From assembly GCA_009809945.1 (NCBI GenBank), contig WTPW01000017.1:156078-220077 (forward strand): a stretch of 64,000 bases of DNA, written 5' to 3'. A program made the position numbers and the translations under genes. The notes beneath the pieces were generated by a model. The model made no database searches and was not told the DNA's origin. It saw only the letters and a list, made by a program, of their open reading frames with translations. Source of the stretch: Gigaspora margarita. Taxonomy: Eukaryota > Glomeromycota > Glomeromycetes > Diversisporales > Gigasporaceae. Position 1 is the stretch's first letter, and every line of letters starts with the position of its first letter. Below are positions 1-11,699 of the stretch, in pieces.

Positions 1-73
1 ATTTATAATAAATTGCGAAACCTTGCGAGCATGATTATGTGAATATAATAATTTATTAATTGATATCATATTA

Positions 74-246
74 GATATATATCAATTACTATCACTATTG
101 ATAATAATCAGCAGGAGTGTTGATTATCGATATATATCTGTTAATCGATATATATCTAGTAGATATATATCGATTAACCAGATATATATCGATTACTATC
201 ACTATCGATAATAATCAGCAGGGGTGTTGATTATCGATATATATCT
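74..246. repeat. 66 bp direct repeat pair with a central perfect palindrome
   Basis: Two 66 bp copies (74-139 and 181-246) differ at only a few positions and share the core GCAGGRGTGTTGATTATCG. Between them, 140-178 is a perfect palindrome of 19 bp arms (GTTAATCGATATATATCTA) around one base. ATCGATATATATC recurs several more times nearby and again, degenerate, at 1860-2010. This looks like the edge of an AT-rich repeat; the family is not recognised. Confidence 0.75.
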
Positions 247-289
247 TACCAGTTAGTAATCGATATATATCTATAAATAAAATTTGCTG

Positions 290-1225
290 ATGACTTCTTG
301 CAAAGTGTTAGAGAAGTTAGAGCTGTTGTTCTTGTAAGTACCAGAAAATTTAGATCATTTTCTTGCAAAGTTTCAAAGAAAGTCAGAAATAAATAAAATA
401 AAATTAAAAAAATAAGTAAAAAAAAGAAAAACATAAATGTAAGCAAACTAAATAAAAAAAATAAAGCCCAAATCTCTATTTCACTGAAGTAAGAGTTTGT
501 TTCTTGCAATTCAGAAATCATTAAAGGTTTTCGCAATTACCAAAATAAATAAAAAAATAAAAATTAAAGAAATAGGACCCTGAAATATATATAGATAGGT
601 CAGGTATTAGTTTGCTTATTTTTGAAGTTTTTTATGCAGATCTTTTCTATTTTTAGTAATTTTTGCTTATTTTTGAGGTTTTTTTTGCAGATCTTTCTAT
701 TTTTAGTAATTTTATAATTAACCTGACCTATCTATATATATTTCAGGATCCTAAAAAAATAAGTAAAAAGAAAACAAACAAAAAAAATAGAATGTAAGCA
801 AACTAAATAAAAAAAAATAAAACCCCAAATCTCATTTTTCTGTTGTAGAGTTCGTGAAATAAATTGCTGAAATCAAGTTTTATATATTCTTGCAAAGTGG
901 CAGAATAGTCTGGATTTGCTTGCAAAGTGTTGAAAAGCCTAGTTTATTTTCTTCACAAAGTGCCAGAATATTAAAAAAATAAAAAACAACCAAAAACAAA
1001 AACAAAAAGAACAAAATACATCAAATAAAAAAATAAATGAAGCACTACTAAACCTTTATTTCATTAAAGAGGCATTCTTGGAATTTACAAATTGCTAGAA
1101 AAAGCAATTGTGTGTTCTTGCAAAGTTTTGAAAGGCTGAGTTGGCTTGTGCAAAGTGGCAAAAAGTGTTGAATTTCTTGTAAAGTAGCAGAGAATTTAGG
1201 GTTGGTATTTTTGTAAAGTATAGAA
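290..1225. repeat. degenerate iterated TTCTTGCAAAGTG motif region
   Basis: About nine versions of TTCTTGCAAAGTG occur at irregular spacing (near 294, 361, 889, 914, 950, 1111, 1145, 1168 and 1210), separated by A-rich stretches. A TA-flanked MITE interrupts the series. No coding region is supported. Confidence 0.5.
575..751. mobile_element. TA-flanked MITE, copy 1 (Tc1/mariner-like)
   Basis: A 177 bp element with 31 bp terminal inverted repeats starting GGACCCTGAAATATATATAG; the two arms differ at one base. It is flanked by TA on both sides (573-574 and 752-753), as expected of Tc1/mariner-type insertion. The interior is a ~52 bp direct duplication containing TTTTTATGCAGATCTTTTC-like sequence (610-660 and 662-714). 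A diverged second copy lies at 15813-15954. No ORF, so it would be non-autonomous. Confidence 0.85.
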
Positions 1226-2050
1226 ATAAATAAAAAAAAATTAAATAATAAATAAAAAAAAAAGAAAAATCAAAATGAAACTAAATGAAATTTAACGAAA
1301 CTAAACCAAACCAAACCAAACCAAAAAAACAAAACGAAAATGAAAAACAATATAAAATTGATAAAGATCTAAATTATAAACAAAAAAACAAAGATCTAAT
1401 CTAATTTTGTACTATGATCATCAAAACATTTCAAAACTTTTCGAAAATATTAAAAAAACGCATCCTTGGTATAATTCAGGATACAGATTTACTGATCTAG
1501 CCCAGTTTTAAAATATTTCAAATATATTTGAAATATTAAAAAAAAAGAAAAAAAAGAGAAAAAAAAAGAAAAGAAAAGAAAAAAAGGAAGAAAGAAGAAA
1601 AAGAGAAAGAAAAAAAAAGAGAAAAGAGAAAAAAAAAGGAAGAGAAGAGAAAAAAAGAGAGAGAGGAATAAAAATAGTACAAACCAATTTTTTTTTTTAA
1701 GTTTTTTTTTCCTAAGCCAATTAGTTTTTGTTTTCTCTTTGTCTTTTTTTTTAGCCTACTTTTTTTGGAAGTTTACTTTTTTTTTTTTTTTTACCCGATG
1801 ATGGTCAAAACATTATGTAATCATTAAAGATCTGTTAATAGTTATATATCATTTCAAATAATTCTGATTATAATTGATTTATAGATATATAACGATTTAA
1901 TATAGAAATAATATATATTAATTTTTATTCAATTAATCGATATATAATGATATTTTATAATCAATATAAAATGATTAAGTGTTATATATCGATCAATATC
2001 TATATATAAAATTTGTGAATAGCTCCTCTGCATTAACTAATTGTTATTAC
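1225..2050. other. gene-free low-complexity stretch with polypurine and polypyrimidine tracts
   Basis: Positions 1537-1672 are almost pure A/G on the plus strand. They are followed at 1689-1795 by T-rich sequence with very few purines. AAACC repeats lie near 1300-1330. Degenerate ATCGATATATAA motifs follow to about 2010. No coding signal is visible. Confidence 0.7.
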
Positions 2051-2059
2051 AAAATATAC

Positions 2060-3080
2060 ATCTCAAATCACAACCCATCTCTGAACAAAATAGAGGCCAG
2101 TTTGGGCTCTGCCCTACTGGTTCACAACATTATTTAACTCTATATACACAATACTAACACATATCTAGACACATCCATCTGTATAAACTTTACTTTTCTA
2201 AAAACAAAACCAGTATAATTTCGACTTATCTACTATCAAATTACCCCAATCTTCTTACCTAAACCCAAAGACAAATCTCGCTATGGATAAATAAAGCTAA
2301 AATGAGAAACTGGCATATAATCAAATAGAAGATTTAATGCAAATGCTAACGTAGGCTGTAAACTAAGACTTCTACTATTCACAGACTTAAGCATAAATAA
2401 TTTCACTAGCTTACTTGACTTTTATGGAATCACTGATCCAACCTGGTATAACAATACATCCAGTTCGCAAATCAATGACATTTGGGTATTTCTGAATATA
2501 CTCCTTGACCTCGACTGACTGATACTGACCATTTCGCAGGGTATATCTGATAGTGATCACATAATAATCTCTACTACATGGTATACAAACTTTACTCCAA
2601 GGATACCCCGCAACAAAAAAAAGAAATAAAAAATATACAAGTACAAAAAAATGACAAAAGAGAAATAGGAAGACTTCATAGCCAACATAACATCCCAATC
2701 AACATCTACTCCACCCTCACCCACAATCAATAACCTAGATCAAATTAATAAAAGCTAGCATATCTGGTTTTCAACAATAAAACAAGCTGCAAATGCTTAT
2801 ATCCTGATTGCACAAATTGCTTCTAAACCTTTTCATGCACTCTCTCTTAAAGCCACGAACCTCCATAATGCGTTAAAACACATTAATAAATGCCTATATA
2901 CCTTTCTCTGCACTAAACCTTCGAATTCCAAAAAACACACAATTTCAAAAATTAACGATCACCTAAATAAGGCCCTTACCCCAATAAAAATGCTCAGATT
3001 TTTTATAATGTCTATGACATTGGCCTATTCAGCCCTGACAATAATCCTGATTCAAATTTTACTAGAATTTAAAAGATAAT
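2060..3080 (+). pseudogene. LINE endonuclease domain and linker, decayed
   Basis: Translation of the plus strand, ignoring stops, gives endonuclease/exonuclease/phosphatase-fold landmarks: FNANAN near 2330 (canonical GDFNA), LLDFYGITDPTW near 2420, SSSQINDIWV near 2460 (canonical SxIDYIxxS) and SDSDHIIISTTW near 2540 (canonical SDH). In the intact family this domain nicks target DNA for target-primed reverse transcription. At least eight in-frame stops occur, so it is non-functional. The linker to the polymerase (FHALSLKATNLHNALKHINK near 2840) is still readable. Confidence 0.75.
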
Positions 3081-3239
3081 TAGATATATCAAAACAACAA
3101 TATGGAATAGCCAAAACATAAAACAAAATCAAGCACAAGTGGATAGAATCAAATATTACACCAACTGCAGATATGCAGACTTCAAAGACAATACCATCAT
3201 ATGATAAATAGCATTCTTAAAAGAGATCAAGATAAAATA

Positions 3240-4460
3240 AGCCTGATAAGGTGAACACAGCTGACAATATTATCACAGATCAAACTCAAATAAAAGAAGT
3301 AGTAAGTGACCACTTCCAGAACTGGACAAAAGCGAACCCCACAGACAAGATATACTGGAAAGAATGGAAACTATACTATGCTCCTCTAAATAATATACAC
3401 CCTACTACATATGAGCCATTACTTGAACCATTTATGTTAGAGGAACAGACTGTATAATCAACAAAGCTCCTACAAAGAAAGTGACCAGCCCAAACAGTAT
3501 TCAACGAACTAATACAATACATCCCTTTACTTTTATTAAACAATCTTCTACAATTATTCAATGTTTGCTTAGGTCTGGAATAGGTTCCAAAACAATGGTT
3601 GGCTGCAAATATATGGGCTATATCAAAAAAAGAAAGATATGATCACAATCTCAATAACACATAACCCAAAATCCTAATTGATCACACACATAAACTCTTT
3701 ACTAAATTACTAACAAACAGACTCTCTGACATACTTTTTCAATACCAAATCCTCTTATCTAAAAACCATGCAGCTCTTCCTTTCCAATCCACACTATGAC
3801 AGATATTAGAATTGACCTCGATAATAGAACACACAAACTTGAACAAGAAAAAACTCTGGCTGCTCCTACAAGACATGTCCAAGGCATTTGACTCTATTAA
3901 TATTCTGATGCTTATGAAGGCCCTAAAACAAATCAGAGTTCTTAGACCCTTAATCAACTTACTAATATATATACTCACTCACCACACTAATCGTATCATT
4001 ACTGATTTCAGTTTAACAACATCATATATAGTAGAAGATGAAATCAATCAGAGGGAAACAATATCTCCTCTCCTATAGAGAATATATTATGACCCTCTTA
4101 TCACACAAATATACAATGAACATACTAGATATGAAGGCATAATCTCATCGAAACCTTTATCTAAAACCATCCACACTTCTATAATGGCATACATGGACAT
4201 TTCATTATAGATTGCCCTAAAAAAGAACACTTCAAAAAAAATATTGGCTACTGCAAATTCCTTCTATAAATCAAATAAGATAAAGGTCAACTCTAATAAA
4301 TCTACCCTAATCACCAACTCCTGTACCAGCAATAGAACCCTAATCTTCAATAAATACCCAATCATTTTCAAAAAACAATCTGAACCTATTAAATATCTGG
4401 TGACTTGGTTCTGCCTCATCTCTAACATTCTTCCTGCCCAGAAACTAGTATAGATGAAAC
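3240..4460 (+). pseudogene. LINE reverse transcriptase domain, decayed
   Basis: The polymerase core is recognisable. QDMSKAFDS near 3868 is motif A with its first catalytic Asp. NQRETISPLL near 4045 corresponds to the QGETISPLL-type motif B. AYMDIS at about 4187 is motif C, where the canonical YMDD has lost its second Asp. KINSNKST-like and LVTWF-like thumb blocks follow near 4270 and 4400. An upstream block (3250-3457) with NWTKANPTDKIYWKEWKLYY is the usual linker before the fingers. Several stops and frame changes break it. A reverse transcriptase missing the second catalytic Asp cannot work. Confidence 0.85.
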
Positions 4461-4489
4461 AAAACAATGCATCAACAAGATGCAAAGAT

Positions 4490-7000
4490 CTATCATAACT
4501 AGCAAACAGGCTATCTACATTATCAATAACATTATAATTCCTCGCTTAACATACCACCTTTATAGCACCTATCTGAACATGGTCAGATTAGCATATTAAC
4601 AAATATCTATACTAACTTAACCAAAAATAAAGCTAAACTTTTATGTAATATTCCCAATTCCTTCCTATTCCACTCTTAAATCTATGCCCTAAAGCTGCTA
4701 GCCCAAGTACAAGACTACCACCTCTCGACCACATTTCTTAGGAACATCAATTACCCTAAATTTGACAACTCCTTCATAAAATTAGATTGCAAAAACTACA
4801 GGACTCCATGAAATCAAATCTATCAATCCTCTAATCCCTTCTGCTATTCCCTTCTAAACAATTAAACACATACACTACACAAACCATACTAATACTTTAT
4901 TCATTAAATGTTAGTTTGCATCGCTGCACTCTTACCGAATGGCCAATTCCCAATACCATAAAAAGCACCTCACTAAACGATATTTTAAAACAATACCTTG
5001 CATCTTATCTAATGAAAGAAAAAATGAATATATATAATGTTACATGTATAGAACAATTTTTGAACTCTTCCAATTCAAACTTTTTGAACTGGCATAGCTT
5101 TCATCACAATATCCAGAAAATCCCACCAGGATGTACCCCATGCTGGTTTACGGATGCCCAAGAACTAATACAAGATACTACTAATTCCACATCAATATAC
5201 ATATACCCAATCCATATACTTTAACAAAATGGACTCCAAAAAAGAAGTCATGGGCATACATGTTAGACTTTGAGATCAGAAAAATTAATCACATCAAAAA
5301 TAACACAGCATACATCCAACATTATACACAGACTGATAATGTGTTAACACCTTGTTCTGGATATCATCTAAAAGATCTTATTATTATAGCAAAGAGCTGC
5401 TTCTTTAGCTAAGCTTCAAGAAAATCATCTATGCTAATATTCCAGACCTGATCTGTGCAACATAGCTATTCAAAGACAACAAGTGCAAAAACTCTATAAC
5501 ACAGATGGAACCTCTACCAAGACCTCTAAATATTTTTTCACCCTTCCTAAAGGAAACCTGGAAAAAATGGAAAAAATTAACAATACAAACTGGAAAATAA
5601 CTGTACACCTACTAACTACTCCCTGAGCCCAATACAATCAAAATTGACCAACAACCACCTGCTCTTTCAGAACTATACTGTACATTTGGGGCTGTACAAA
5701 CCTTGCATAGTACAATACAATTAATACAACTCTTATGTTGTACACATTCATTGTGACTACTAGAGATCCACAATTTGATTTGATCTTCAAATATTTAAAT
5801 CAAATATTTGATCAAATTCAAATTTGGCTATATTTGATTTGATCAAATTCAAATCTGGCCAAATTTGATTTGATTTGACAAATATTTGATTTGATTTGAA
5901 AATTACTATTAAAAATTCAAATTCAAATCAAATTCAAATCCAAATATTTGAATCAAATAAATTCAAATCAGGGTTAATTTGATTTGATCAAATTCAAATT
6001 GATCCAATATTTGATTTGATTTGATTTGAGGAACCCTAGTGACCACGCTCTTGCCAGGACCAATGGCTATCATCTCTAACAATCACATATTCATCAAACT
6101 TATCAAACAAACTCAACTAATCAAACTACATAAACTGAACATACTGGATAAGTCTGAATGCTTACATACACTTTGTGTAATAAAACCCTTACTTTAAATA
6201 TTCATACTACCTTTTAACTAAACAAATAACTGAAATATACTCAACAACCAAACACGGTCATTAAAATGGATATAATCCCCCATAACCTCCTAGTCATCAA
6301 ATATACCCCATGCATCCTATCCTCACCATGTTTATATCACTTGAAAAATACTATTAATGAAATTATCAAAATTACCAACCATTTTCACTAAAAGAATCAG
6401 AACAGGGTAAATACTTTCACTAATCTTCAACTAAACTTAACACTAATTTACTTTTCTCTCAAAGAAAAACCTTCATCTCTACATACTAACCCAAACTATT
6501 CTAAACTAAAAAGCTTTAAAGTTAAGTTACTCGCAGAAGAATTATCCATATACCTAAAATTACACTACCGTAATCCAATAAAATATCCAAATCATCTCTG
6601 TTCACATTGTAGAAATTAACCAGAAACTACAGCACACTTACTAACCTGCCAGTGCAACTCTTCTTTTCTGGACTCTCTCCTTCAAGATACTATCAACACA
6701 CTAGCTACTGAACTATTGCTAAATACTACAAGATTATTTGACTTCATTACATTATACAAATATCTCCACGTAGCATAGCAACTGCCATTAGGATTCTTTA
6801 CTGCCACAACACTCTCCCCATTTGAAAAAATAGCAGACAAGATAGAATATGCCCTCTTACTGCATCATCTAATTATAAAATTAATATATCACGAACTTTG
6901 GTTACCTTCCTGTCAATACACCTATGACTTTATCCTTCTTAATCCCCTCAGATAATTAGTCCACCCAGTTTACCCACTCTATATTAGCTACACTGACTAT
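4490..7000 (+). pseudogene. LINE C-terminal region: RNase H-like and zinc knuckle, decayed
   Basis: After the thumb the plus strand keeps family-type sequence in several frames. YNTDGTSTK near 5495 resembles the RNase H YTDGS motif, and weak remnants of further RNase H motifs follow near 5660-5750. After an inserted hAT element the frame resumes with DHALARTNGYH. Near 6600, CSHCRN, a stop, then PETTAHLLTCQC, form the zf-RVT knuckle pattern C-x2-C...H-x4-C. Sequence similar to LINE C-termini continues to ~6990. Non-functional. Confidence 0.7.
5761..6038. mobile_element. hAT-type MITE with iterated ATTTGATTTGATC motif
   Basis: A 278 bp element starting TAGAGATCC and ending in the reverse complement of TAGGGTTCC. 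It is flanked by GTGACTAC (5753-5760) and GTGACCAC (6039-6046), a 7/8 matching 8 bp duplication as in hAT transposition. The interior consists almost wholly of ATTTGATTTGATCAAATTC-like palindromes. It sits inside the LINE RNase H region, so it arrived after the LINE. No ORF. Confidence 0.85.
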
Positions 7001-7286
7001 TAATACTAGAATTTAGCTATATATTACTAATGGACATTTATACAAAAAATACTTATATGACTAGAGGTTCTATAACCTTTCTAGCACAGCTTAGGTCGAG
7101 AGTAAATTAGCTCTTACCCCTACTTTCCTTTCATTCTTATAAAATTGTATATAAATATATGTAGTTATTATTTGAATATATAAAGAATAGAGAATAGATC
7201 TCGTTGTATAAAAAAAATAGTTCTTTATTCAAATATAAAGCAGCTTCATATCAAATTAAGTGCATATTTATTCTGCCTTTTGTTAA
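7000..7286. other. 3' flank of the LINE, no gene seen
   Basis: AT-rich sequence that probably includes the LINE 3' untranslated region. Nothing else is recognised. Confidence 0.4.
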
Positions 7287-7540
7287 TTTACATTCCTGGT
7301 TTTGCGTGATAACTTCATGCAGCTATCTAGTGATTTATACCAAGAACAGAGTGATGTAAATCATGAAGTGGAGAGTTATACAGCAATCAAAATGGTGTAT
7401 ATCTGCAAAATCTTGGATCTGATTGGAGCACGTGATGTTATACATCACTTGGTGCTTAATTTTTGTCTGTCTATCATCGCATGGACTGTCTTGATGCTTA
7501 ATTTTCACCTGTCTATCATCGCATAAACTATCTTGAATAC
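7287..7540. repeat. repeat with CTGGTTTTGCGTGA motif and a two-copy 46 bp tandem repeat
   Basis: It begins TTCCTGGTTTTGCGTGA, which recurs at 38880 in a better preserved form. Positions ~7449-7545 hold two ~46 bp copies of a unit containing CTGTCTATCATCGCAT. Not recognised as a known family. Confidence 0.5.
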
Positions 7541-7829
7541 TTAATTTAGGCGCCTAATTTCTTGTTAATGTGGCTAGTACTATGGTATAATAAGACATAT
7601 GACTGTTAAAAAAAAATGCAATTGTCTGTAAAATAAAATTACAAATGCTAAAACAACCTATAGTAAAATTGCTTTTTAGATATAAATATCGGTGACCTGA
7701 TACAAATTTGCAAATCTATTCACTCAATATTTGGCATTTTTCATTTTTTTCATAGGATTTTTTATTAGGCTGATTAAATAACAATCTCTGATTATCAAAG
7801 ATAAAAATGAAAGAATTTGTTAATCATTA
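7540..7829. other. AT-rich, nothing recognised
   Basis: No ORF, repeat or RNA signature could be supported here. Confidence 0.5.
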
Positions 7830-8110
7830 ATGCAACTCTCTTAAAATCATAAAATGTAAATTTTCCAAATTTGCTTCTGTTGTTTGATTACCTAATATAT
7901 GCTAACGAATTTGAAAGAGTTTTGTATAATGGTCATGATTCAAGAACAAGTCTGATAACAAGAACAATAGCTCCGCAATAAATAAATAAAAATTCATAAA
8001 TATATTAGCAAATACTAAAAAAAAATTACATTCCACTAAAGATTCAGATTATTGATTTCTGGATTTTTCCATTTTTCATAAATTTTTGGTTGGAATTTTG
8101 TTAACCAATA
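7830..8110. repeat. dispersed repeat, copy 1 (second copy at 33440-33720)
   Basis: About 280 bp collinear with 33440-33720. Shared landmarks in order are CAACTCTCTTAAAATC, TTTGCTTCTGTTGTTTGATTA, a stretch around AATATATTAGCA, and ATTCCACYAAAGATT. The copies have diverged strongly. No ORF; family unknown. Confidence 0.65.
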
Positions 8111-8221
8111 AATGGCTTAGGATAATCTTTTCCAACCTCCATTTTATTTTGGTAACAATGAAAAGGTTGTCTAAAGTAGGTACCAATTATCAGGTGCTTT
8201 ATGTTCAGTTTTTTTTACCTA

Positions 8222-8395
8222 GAGGTTGGAACTAAATTTAAATATTTGAGTTTATTACATCAATATTCAATTTTATTACACAAAAATTGGAGTTTATTAC
8301 ATTAATAATTAATAATTAATGTGATAACAAATTTTTAAATACTAAATCAAATTTTGATATGATAGACTTGAATATTTAAATTCAGTTCCAACCTC
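8222..8395. mobile_element. TA-flanked MITE with GAGGTTGGAACT ends
   Basis: A 174 bp element with ~26 bp inverted termini, GAGGTTGGAACTRAATTTAA, flanked by TA (8220-8221 and 8396-8397). The interior is AT-rich with direct repeats of GAGTTTATTACA. The pattern fits a Tc1/mariner-type non-autonomous element. Confidence 0.8.
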
Positions 8396-8599
8396 TATAA
8401 TAGTTACATCCATGGTTAAACAAAATTTGAATATCTTCCAACAGACCCTCTGGATCATTTGTTATTTTAAATTTACCAGATATATCCTTTTTATTTTTCT
8501 TTGTTCAATCATTATCATTGTTTTGGTAGCTATTTATCCTTTCTTTTGTAATTTCTTGTTTGCTATCTTTTCTTGTTTTTTATTTCCTAAACCAACCTT

Positions 8600-9632
8600 T
8601 AGCAAAAAGTTAAAAAGTTTACTGTCTTCTTCTCTTTCCTTTTAATCTTGATCACATGACCATCTGTTTCATTTTGGAAAGCTGTTTTCTCTGAAGCACA
8701 TTCAACTCTTATTTGGTTATTTTGACTAGGTAGAGAGTAAGAATGCTTTTCATTATTATTATTAATGACTAAGGCAACCTCTTGTAACAATTTTATCATC
8801 AGTTCCACAGGACACTCTCTATAGCTGGTACTGGAACTGTTTACTTGTGGTATTAGAGAAAGCACTACTATGGCAATTGAGAAGAGTTTGTCACTATGTT
8901 GGGTACTGTAGCAAAGTTGTAACGGGCTTGACCACAAGTAGGCTATGTGCCATAGTTATTTCACAAAACCAGGCCCTTTCCATAGCTTCCAAAAGAGTAC
9001 TTGGTATAAATCGATAGACAGACAACAACAAATCCAAATGAAGACCTTGCATGAACATCTGGACCCTTATAACTTCAGGTTACCAATTCCAACCTTAGAC
9101 AGATGATGAAACAACATCAATATATCAGTAGCATACTGATCTACCAATTCTAAGGCACCTTGCCTTCGAGTTAATAACTCTGTGTTCACTGGTCATTAAA
9201 GCTGGTATACAGAAACTCAAAAGGAACTAGTGTACCAAACTTTGTCCTGCACACTCACATTATCCCAGTACAGAATCCTTGGTTCTTTACTTTTTCGATC
9301 TTCCCACCAATATACAGCTAGGCTCATCAAACTAGCACCTCCAACAGCAAGATTTTTTGTGCCTACAATTTTATTTGCCTCAAAAGTGCTGTTACCCAAT
9401 TCTAGCTATTTGGCCAGGTCCTGATTTCCTCCATTGTAAGCTAGGATCTTTACAAAGGTTTGTTCCTCCAAATTCATCTGGGATCTTGTATTCAGTTCAA
9501 ACCGTTCACTATTTCCTAAAATAGTTGTTGGAGTTGGTAGTTCGAATTGTTGGGTTGGTTTTCATCTACAAACCCATTATTATTCATGTAGGAACTCCCA
9601 TTTTCCATAACCATATCACCATTATTCGACAT
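8600..9632 (-). pseudogene. LTR-retrotransposon Gag, decayed
   Basis: The ATG at 9632 opens MSNNGDMVMENGSS, typical of a Gag N-terminus. Reading on through several frameshifts and stops gives NLEEQTFVKILAYNGGNQ, then VYWWEDRKSKEPRILYWDNV, then LLTRRQGALELVDQYATDI, then VQMFMQGLHLDLLLSV with TLLEAMERAW. This is the order of a retrotransposon Gag capsid domain (tryptophan-rich region, QGxxxVDQYAxxI helix, MFMQGL helix). No zinc knuckle, protease or polymerase follows, so the element is truncated. A Ty3/gypsy-like origin is inferred. The LTR lies just upstream on the same strand. Confidence 0.65.
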
Positions 9633-9709
9633 GTTTTTCTACATACTTAAGCTTTAACAACACCTTTTATTATAAAAAGATGTGGAGATATAACAATCAT
9701 TCACAAATG

Positions 9710-10112
9710 GGCACCAAAAATGTTGTGGCCTTGGGAGAGACTTCCAAAACTTCGTATGCCAATTTAGCTACTGGGCCACAATCATTGAGGGTTCGGATAT
9801 TTGTAAACGAATGTATTTTTTATTAAATATTGGGAGAACAATTTATACACATATGCGTGTGTAAAGACTATCTACAAAAATTATCTGTTCTAAAACTAAC
9901 AAACCTTTTAAAAAACTCTCTTTACTCAATGCACAAAGCGATCCCTTTTATATATCCCATCAAGAATTACCTGATTACCAAGAGTGAGGTAAGAGTTACG
10001 ACTATTTGCAAGAAATGTGGTAATGGAAATTTACTACGCAGAATGTAGTAATCGTTACCCGGAAATGTGTAATAATTCTATCATAATATTGCCACTGAAC
10101 TGTTAAACACAT
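9710..10112 (-). repeat. putative LTR and primer-binding site upstream of the gag remnant
   Basis: On the minus strand the sequence ends GGCCACAACA near 9721. It is followed by TGGTGCCCATTTGTG, a plausible tRNA primer-binding site, and ~80 bp later by the gag start. Inside is a TATA box with TATATAAAAGGG (near 9945) and a downstream AATAAAAAATAC polyadenylation-like signal (near 9825), the expected U3-R-U5 order. The outer boundary near 10109-10112 is a guess from a TG...CA pair. No partner LTR was found in the window. Confidence 0.5.
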
Positions 10113-10337
10113 CAGGAAAAAGAAGACAATGAAAAAATTTCATATAAAGATGTAATTTAATTTACGACACGGTAATGATTTTTTGAACGTGTAGATACTG
10201 TAACTTGAGCTCAAATTTTATATGCGTTCAAACTCTGTTTTTATTAATTAAAGAAATAGGTTTCTATCTAAATTTAATACATATAAATTTACGTAAAAAG
10301 AATTAATTAATCATCTATATACAACTTTAATTATGGT
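10113..10337. other. 3' flank of the Sel1 gene, no gene seen
   Basis: AT-rich spacer between the LTR remnant and the convergent end of the Sel1-repeat gene. It presumably carries the gene's 3' untranslated region. Confidence 0.4.
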
Positions 10338-11699
10338 CTATTTAAAAGCTTTGTTTAATTCGATTTCGGCAGATTTTTGATAATAAGTAAACGCTTTATA
10401 TTCATCTTTTTCAACACCAATTCCATTAAGATAACAATAACCAACCATATATATTCCTCTAGAGTGATTCATTTTTGCAGAATTTAGATAATAAATAAAT
10501 GCCTTATTGTTATCCTTTTCAATTCCAATTCCATTTTGATAACAATATCCAACATTATGTGTCCCTTTAGCATGCCCCATCTCTGCAGATTTTTGATAAT
10601 ATTCGAATGCTTTATGTTCATTTTCTTCAACACCAATTCCAAAAAGATAACAATATCCAACATTATTTATTCCATCGGCACTACCCATCTCTGCTGATTT
10701 TTTATAATAAACGAATGCCTTATTTTCATCCTTTTCAACACCAATTCCTTCATCATAACAATGCCCAACATTATTTGTTGCAATTGCATGCCCCATTTCT
10801 GCGGATTTTTGATAATAAATGAATGCCTTATGATCATCCTTTTCAATACCAATTCCATGACGATAACAATATCCAACACGAAATGTTCCATCAGCATCCT
10901 CCATATCTGCAGATTGTTTATAATAAATGAATGCCTTATTTTCATCCTTTGTAACACCACTTCCATGACGATAACAATATCCAACCATGTATGCACCTCC
11001 AGCATCTCCCATCTCTGCAGCTTTTTGATAATTAATGAATGCCTTATATTTATCTTTTTCAACACCGATTCCTTCATCGTAACAACACCCGACACTAAAG
11101 ACTCCACATGCGTTTCCCATTTCTGCAGATTTTTGATAACAAATAAATGCTTTATGTTCATCTTTTTGAACACCAATTCCTTTTTTATAACAGACACCGA
11201 TGAGAAATATTCCTTCAGAATCACCCATATCAGCAGACTTTTGATAATAAGTAAATGCCTTATTTTCATCCTTTTCAACCCATTTACCATAACGATAACA
11301 GCTTGCAAGAATGATTTGAGCCATAGGATTGAGTTGATCATTTAAGCAAAAATTGATAATGCGGCCTGGATTCTGCATGTTTTTAATTAGAAATTGTTCT
11401 AATGCATCAAGAATTGACCGGGAATTTTTGCCTTTTAATCTTTCTTCATTATATAGAGTGCAAATTTCATTAAAAATTTTCTTAAGAAATTCATGTGAAA
11501 AATCTTTTGATTCTTTATCATCTAAATATAATTGGGAAAAACTATTAGTTATTAGAATAATATTTGATGGTTTGTCAATTTTGTCTGGCTGTTCTACAAA
11601 GTGGTTTTCGCAAAGTATCATCTTGTCAATTTTTTCTGACTGCTCTACAAAGCGGTCTTCATAAAGTATCATTTTGTCGCAAGAAAAAATGTGATACAT
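10338..11699 (-). CDS. Sel1-repeat protein, 453 aa, intact single exon
   Basis: From residue ~124 the protein is nine back-to-back 36-residue Sel1-type repeats with consensus VGYCYxxGIGVEKDExKAF-xYYQKSAEMG. These form antiparallel helix pairs that act as a protein-interaction solenoid. The N-terminal ~120 residues contain an 18-residue tandem duplication (DKMILYEDRFVEQSEKI then DKMILCENHFVEQPDKI) and a helical segment like that found after kinase domains in the Sel1 kinases of these fungi. No kinase domain is present. There is no signal peptide or membrane segment. An in-frame TTG six codons upstream is not a credible eukaryotic start, so the ATG at 11699 is chosen. The short palindrome ACGTTGTGCAACGT lies 40 bp upstream. 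A decayed relative is at 26.3-27.2 kb. Such genes are greatly expanded in Rhizophagus; the partner is unknown. Confidence 0.9.
   Translation of the reverse strand: MYHIFSCDKMILYEDRFVEQSEKIDKMILCENHFVEQPDKIDKPSNIILITNSFSQLYLDDKESKDFSHEFLKKIFNEICTLYNEERLKGKNSRSILDALEQFLIKNMQNPGRIINFCLNDQLNPMAQIILASCYRYGKWVEKDENKAFTYYQKSADMGDSEGIFLIGVCYKKGIGVQKDEHKAFICYQKSAEMGNACGVFSVGCCYDEGIGVEKDKYKAFINYQKAAEMGDAGGAYMVGYCYRHGSGVTKDENKAFIYYKQSADMEDADGTFRVGYCYRHGIGIEKDDHKAFIYYQKSAEMGHAIATNNVGHCYDEGIGVEKDENKAFVYYKKSAEMGSADGINNVGYCYLFGIGVEENEHKAFEYYQKSAEMGHAKGTHNVGYCYQNGIGIEKDNNKAFIYYLNSAKMNHSRGIYMVGYCYLNGIGVEKDEYKAFTYYQKSAEIELNKAFK

Larger units (their letters stand above)
2060..7000 (+). mobile_element. non-LTR (LINE-type) retrotransposon, full-length but decayed
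   Basis: Across ~4.9 kb the plus strand carries, in order, an apurinic-type endonuclease, a linker, a reverse transcriptase, RNase H-like sequence and a zf-RVT zinc knuckle. All are scattered over frames with many stops and frameshifts. The domain order is that of LINE elements with a C-terminal RNase H. A 278 bp hAT-type element interrupts the RNase H part. There is no clear poly-A tail; homology fades near 7000. The element is certainly inactive. Confidence 0.85.

Noticed and set aside
246..536. 96-codon minus-strand open frame rich in Phe and Leu
   Set aside because: Low-complexity T/A translation overlapping a repeat; no motif or splice context.
10607..11664. Several long plus-strand and alternate minus-strand open frames over the Sel1 gene
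   Set aside because: They are by-products of the 108 bp repeat structure. Only the 10338-11699 frame gives the Sel1 consensus.
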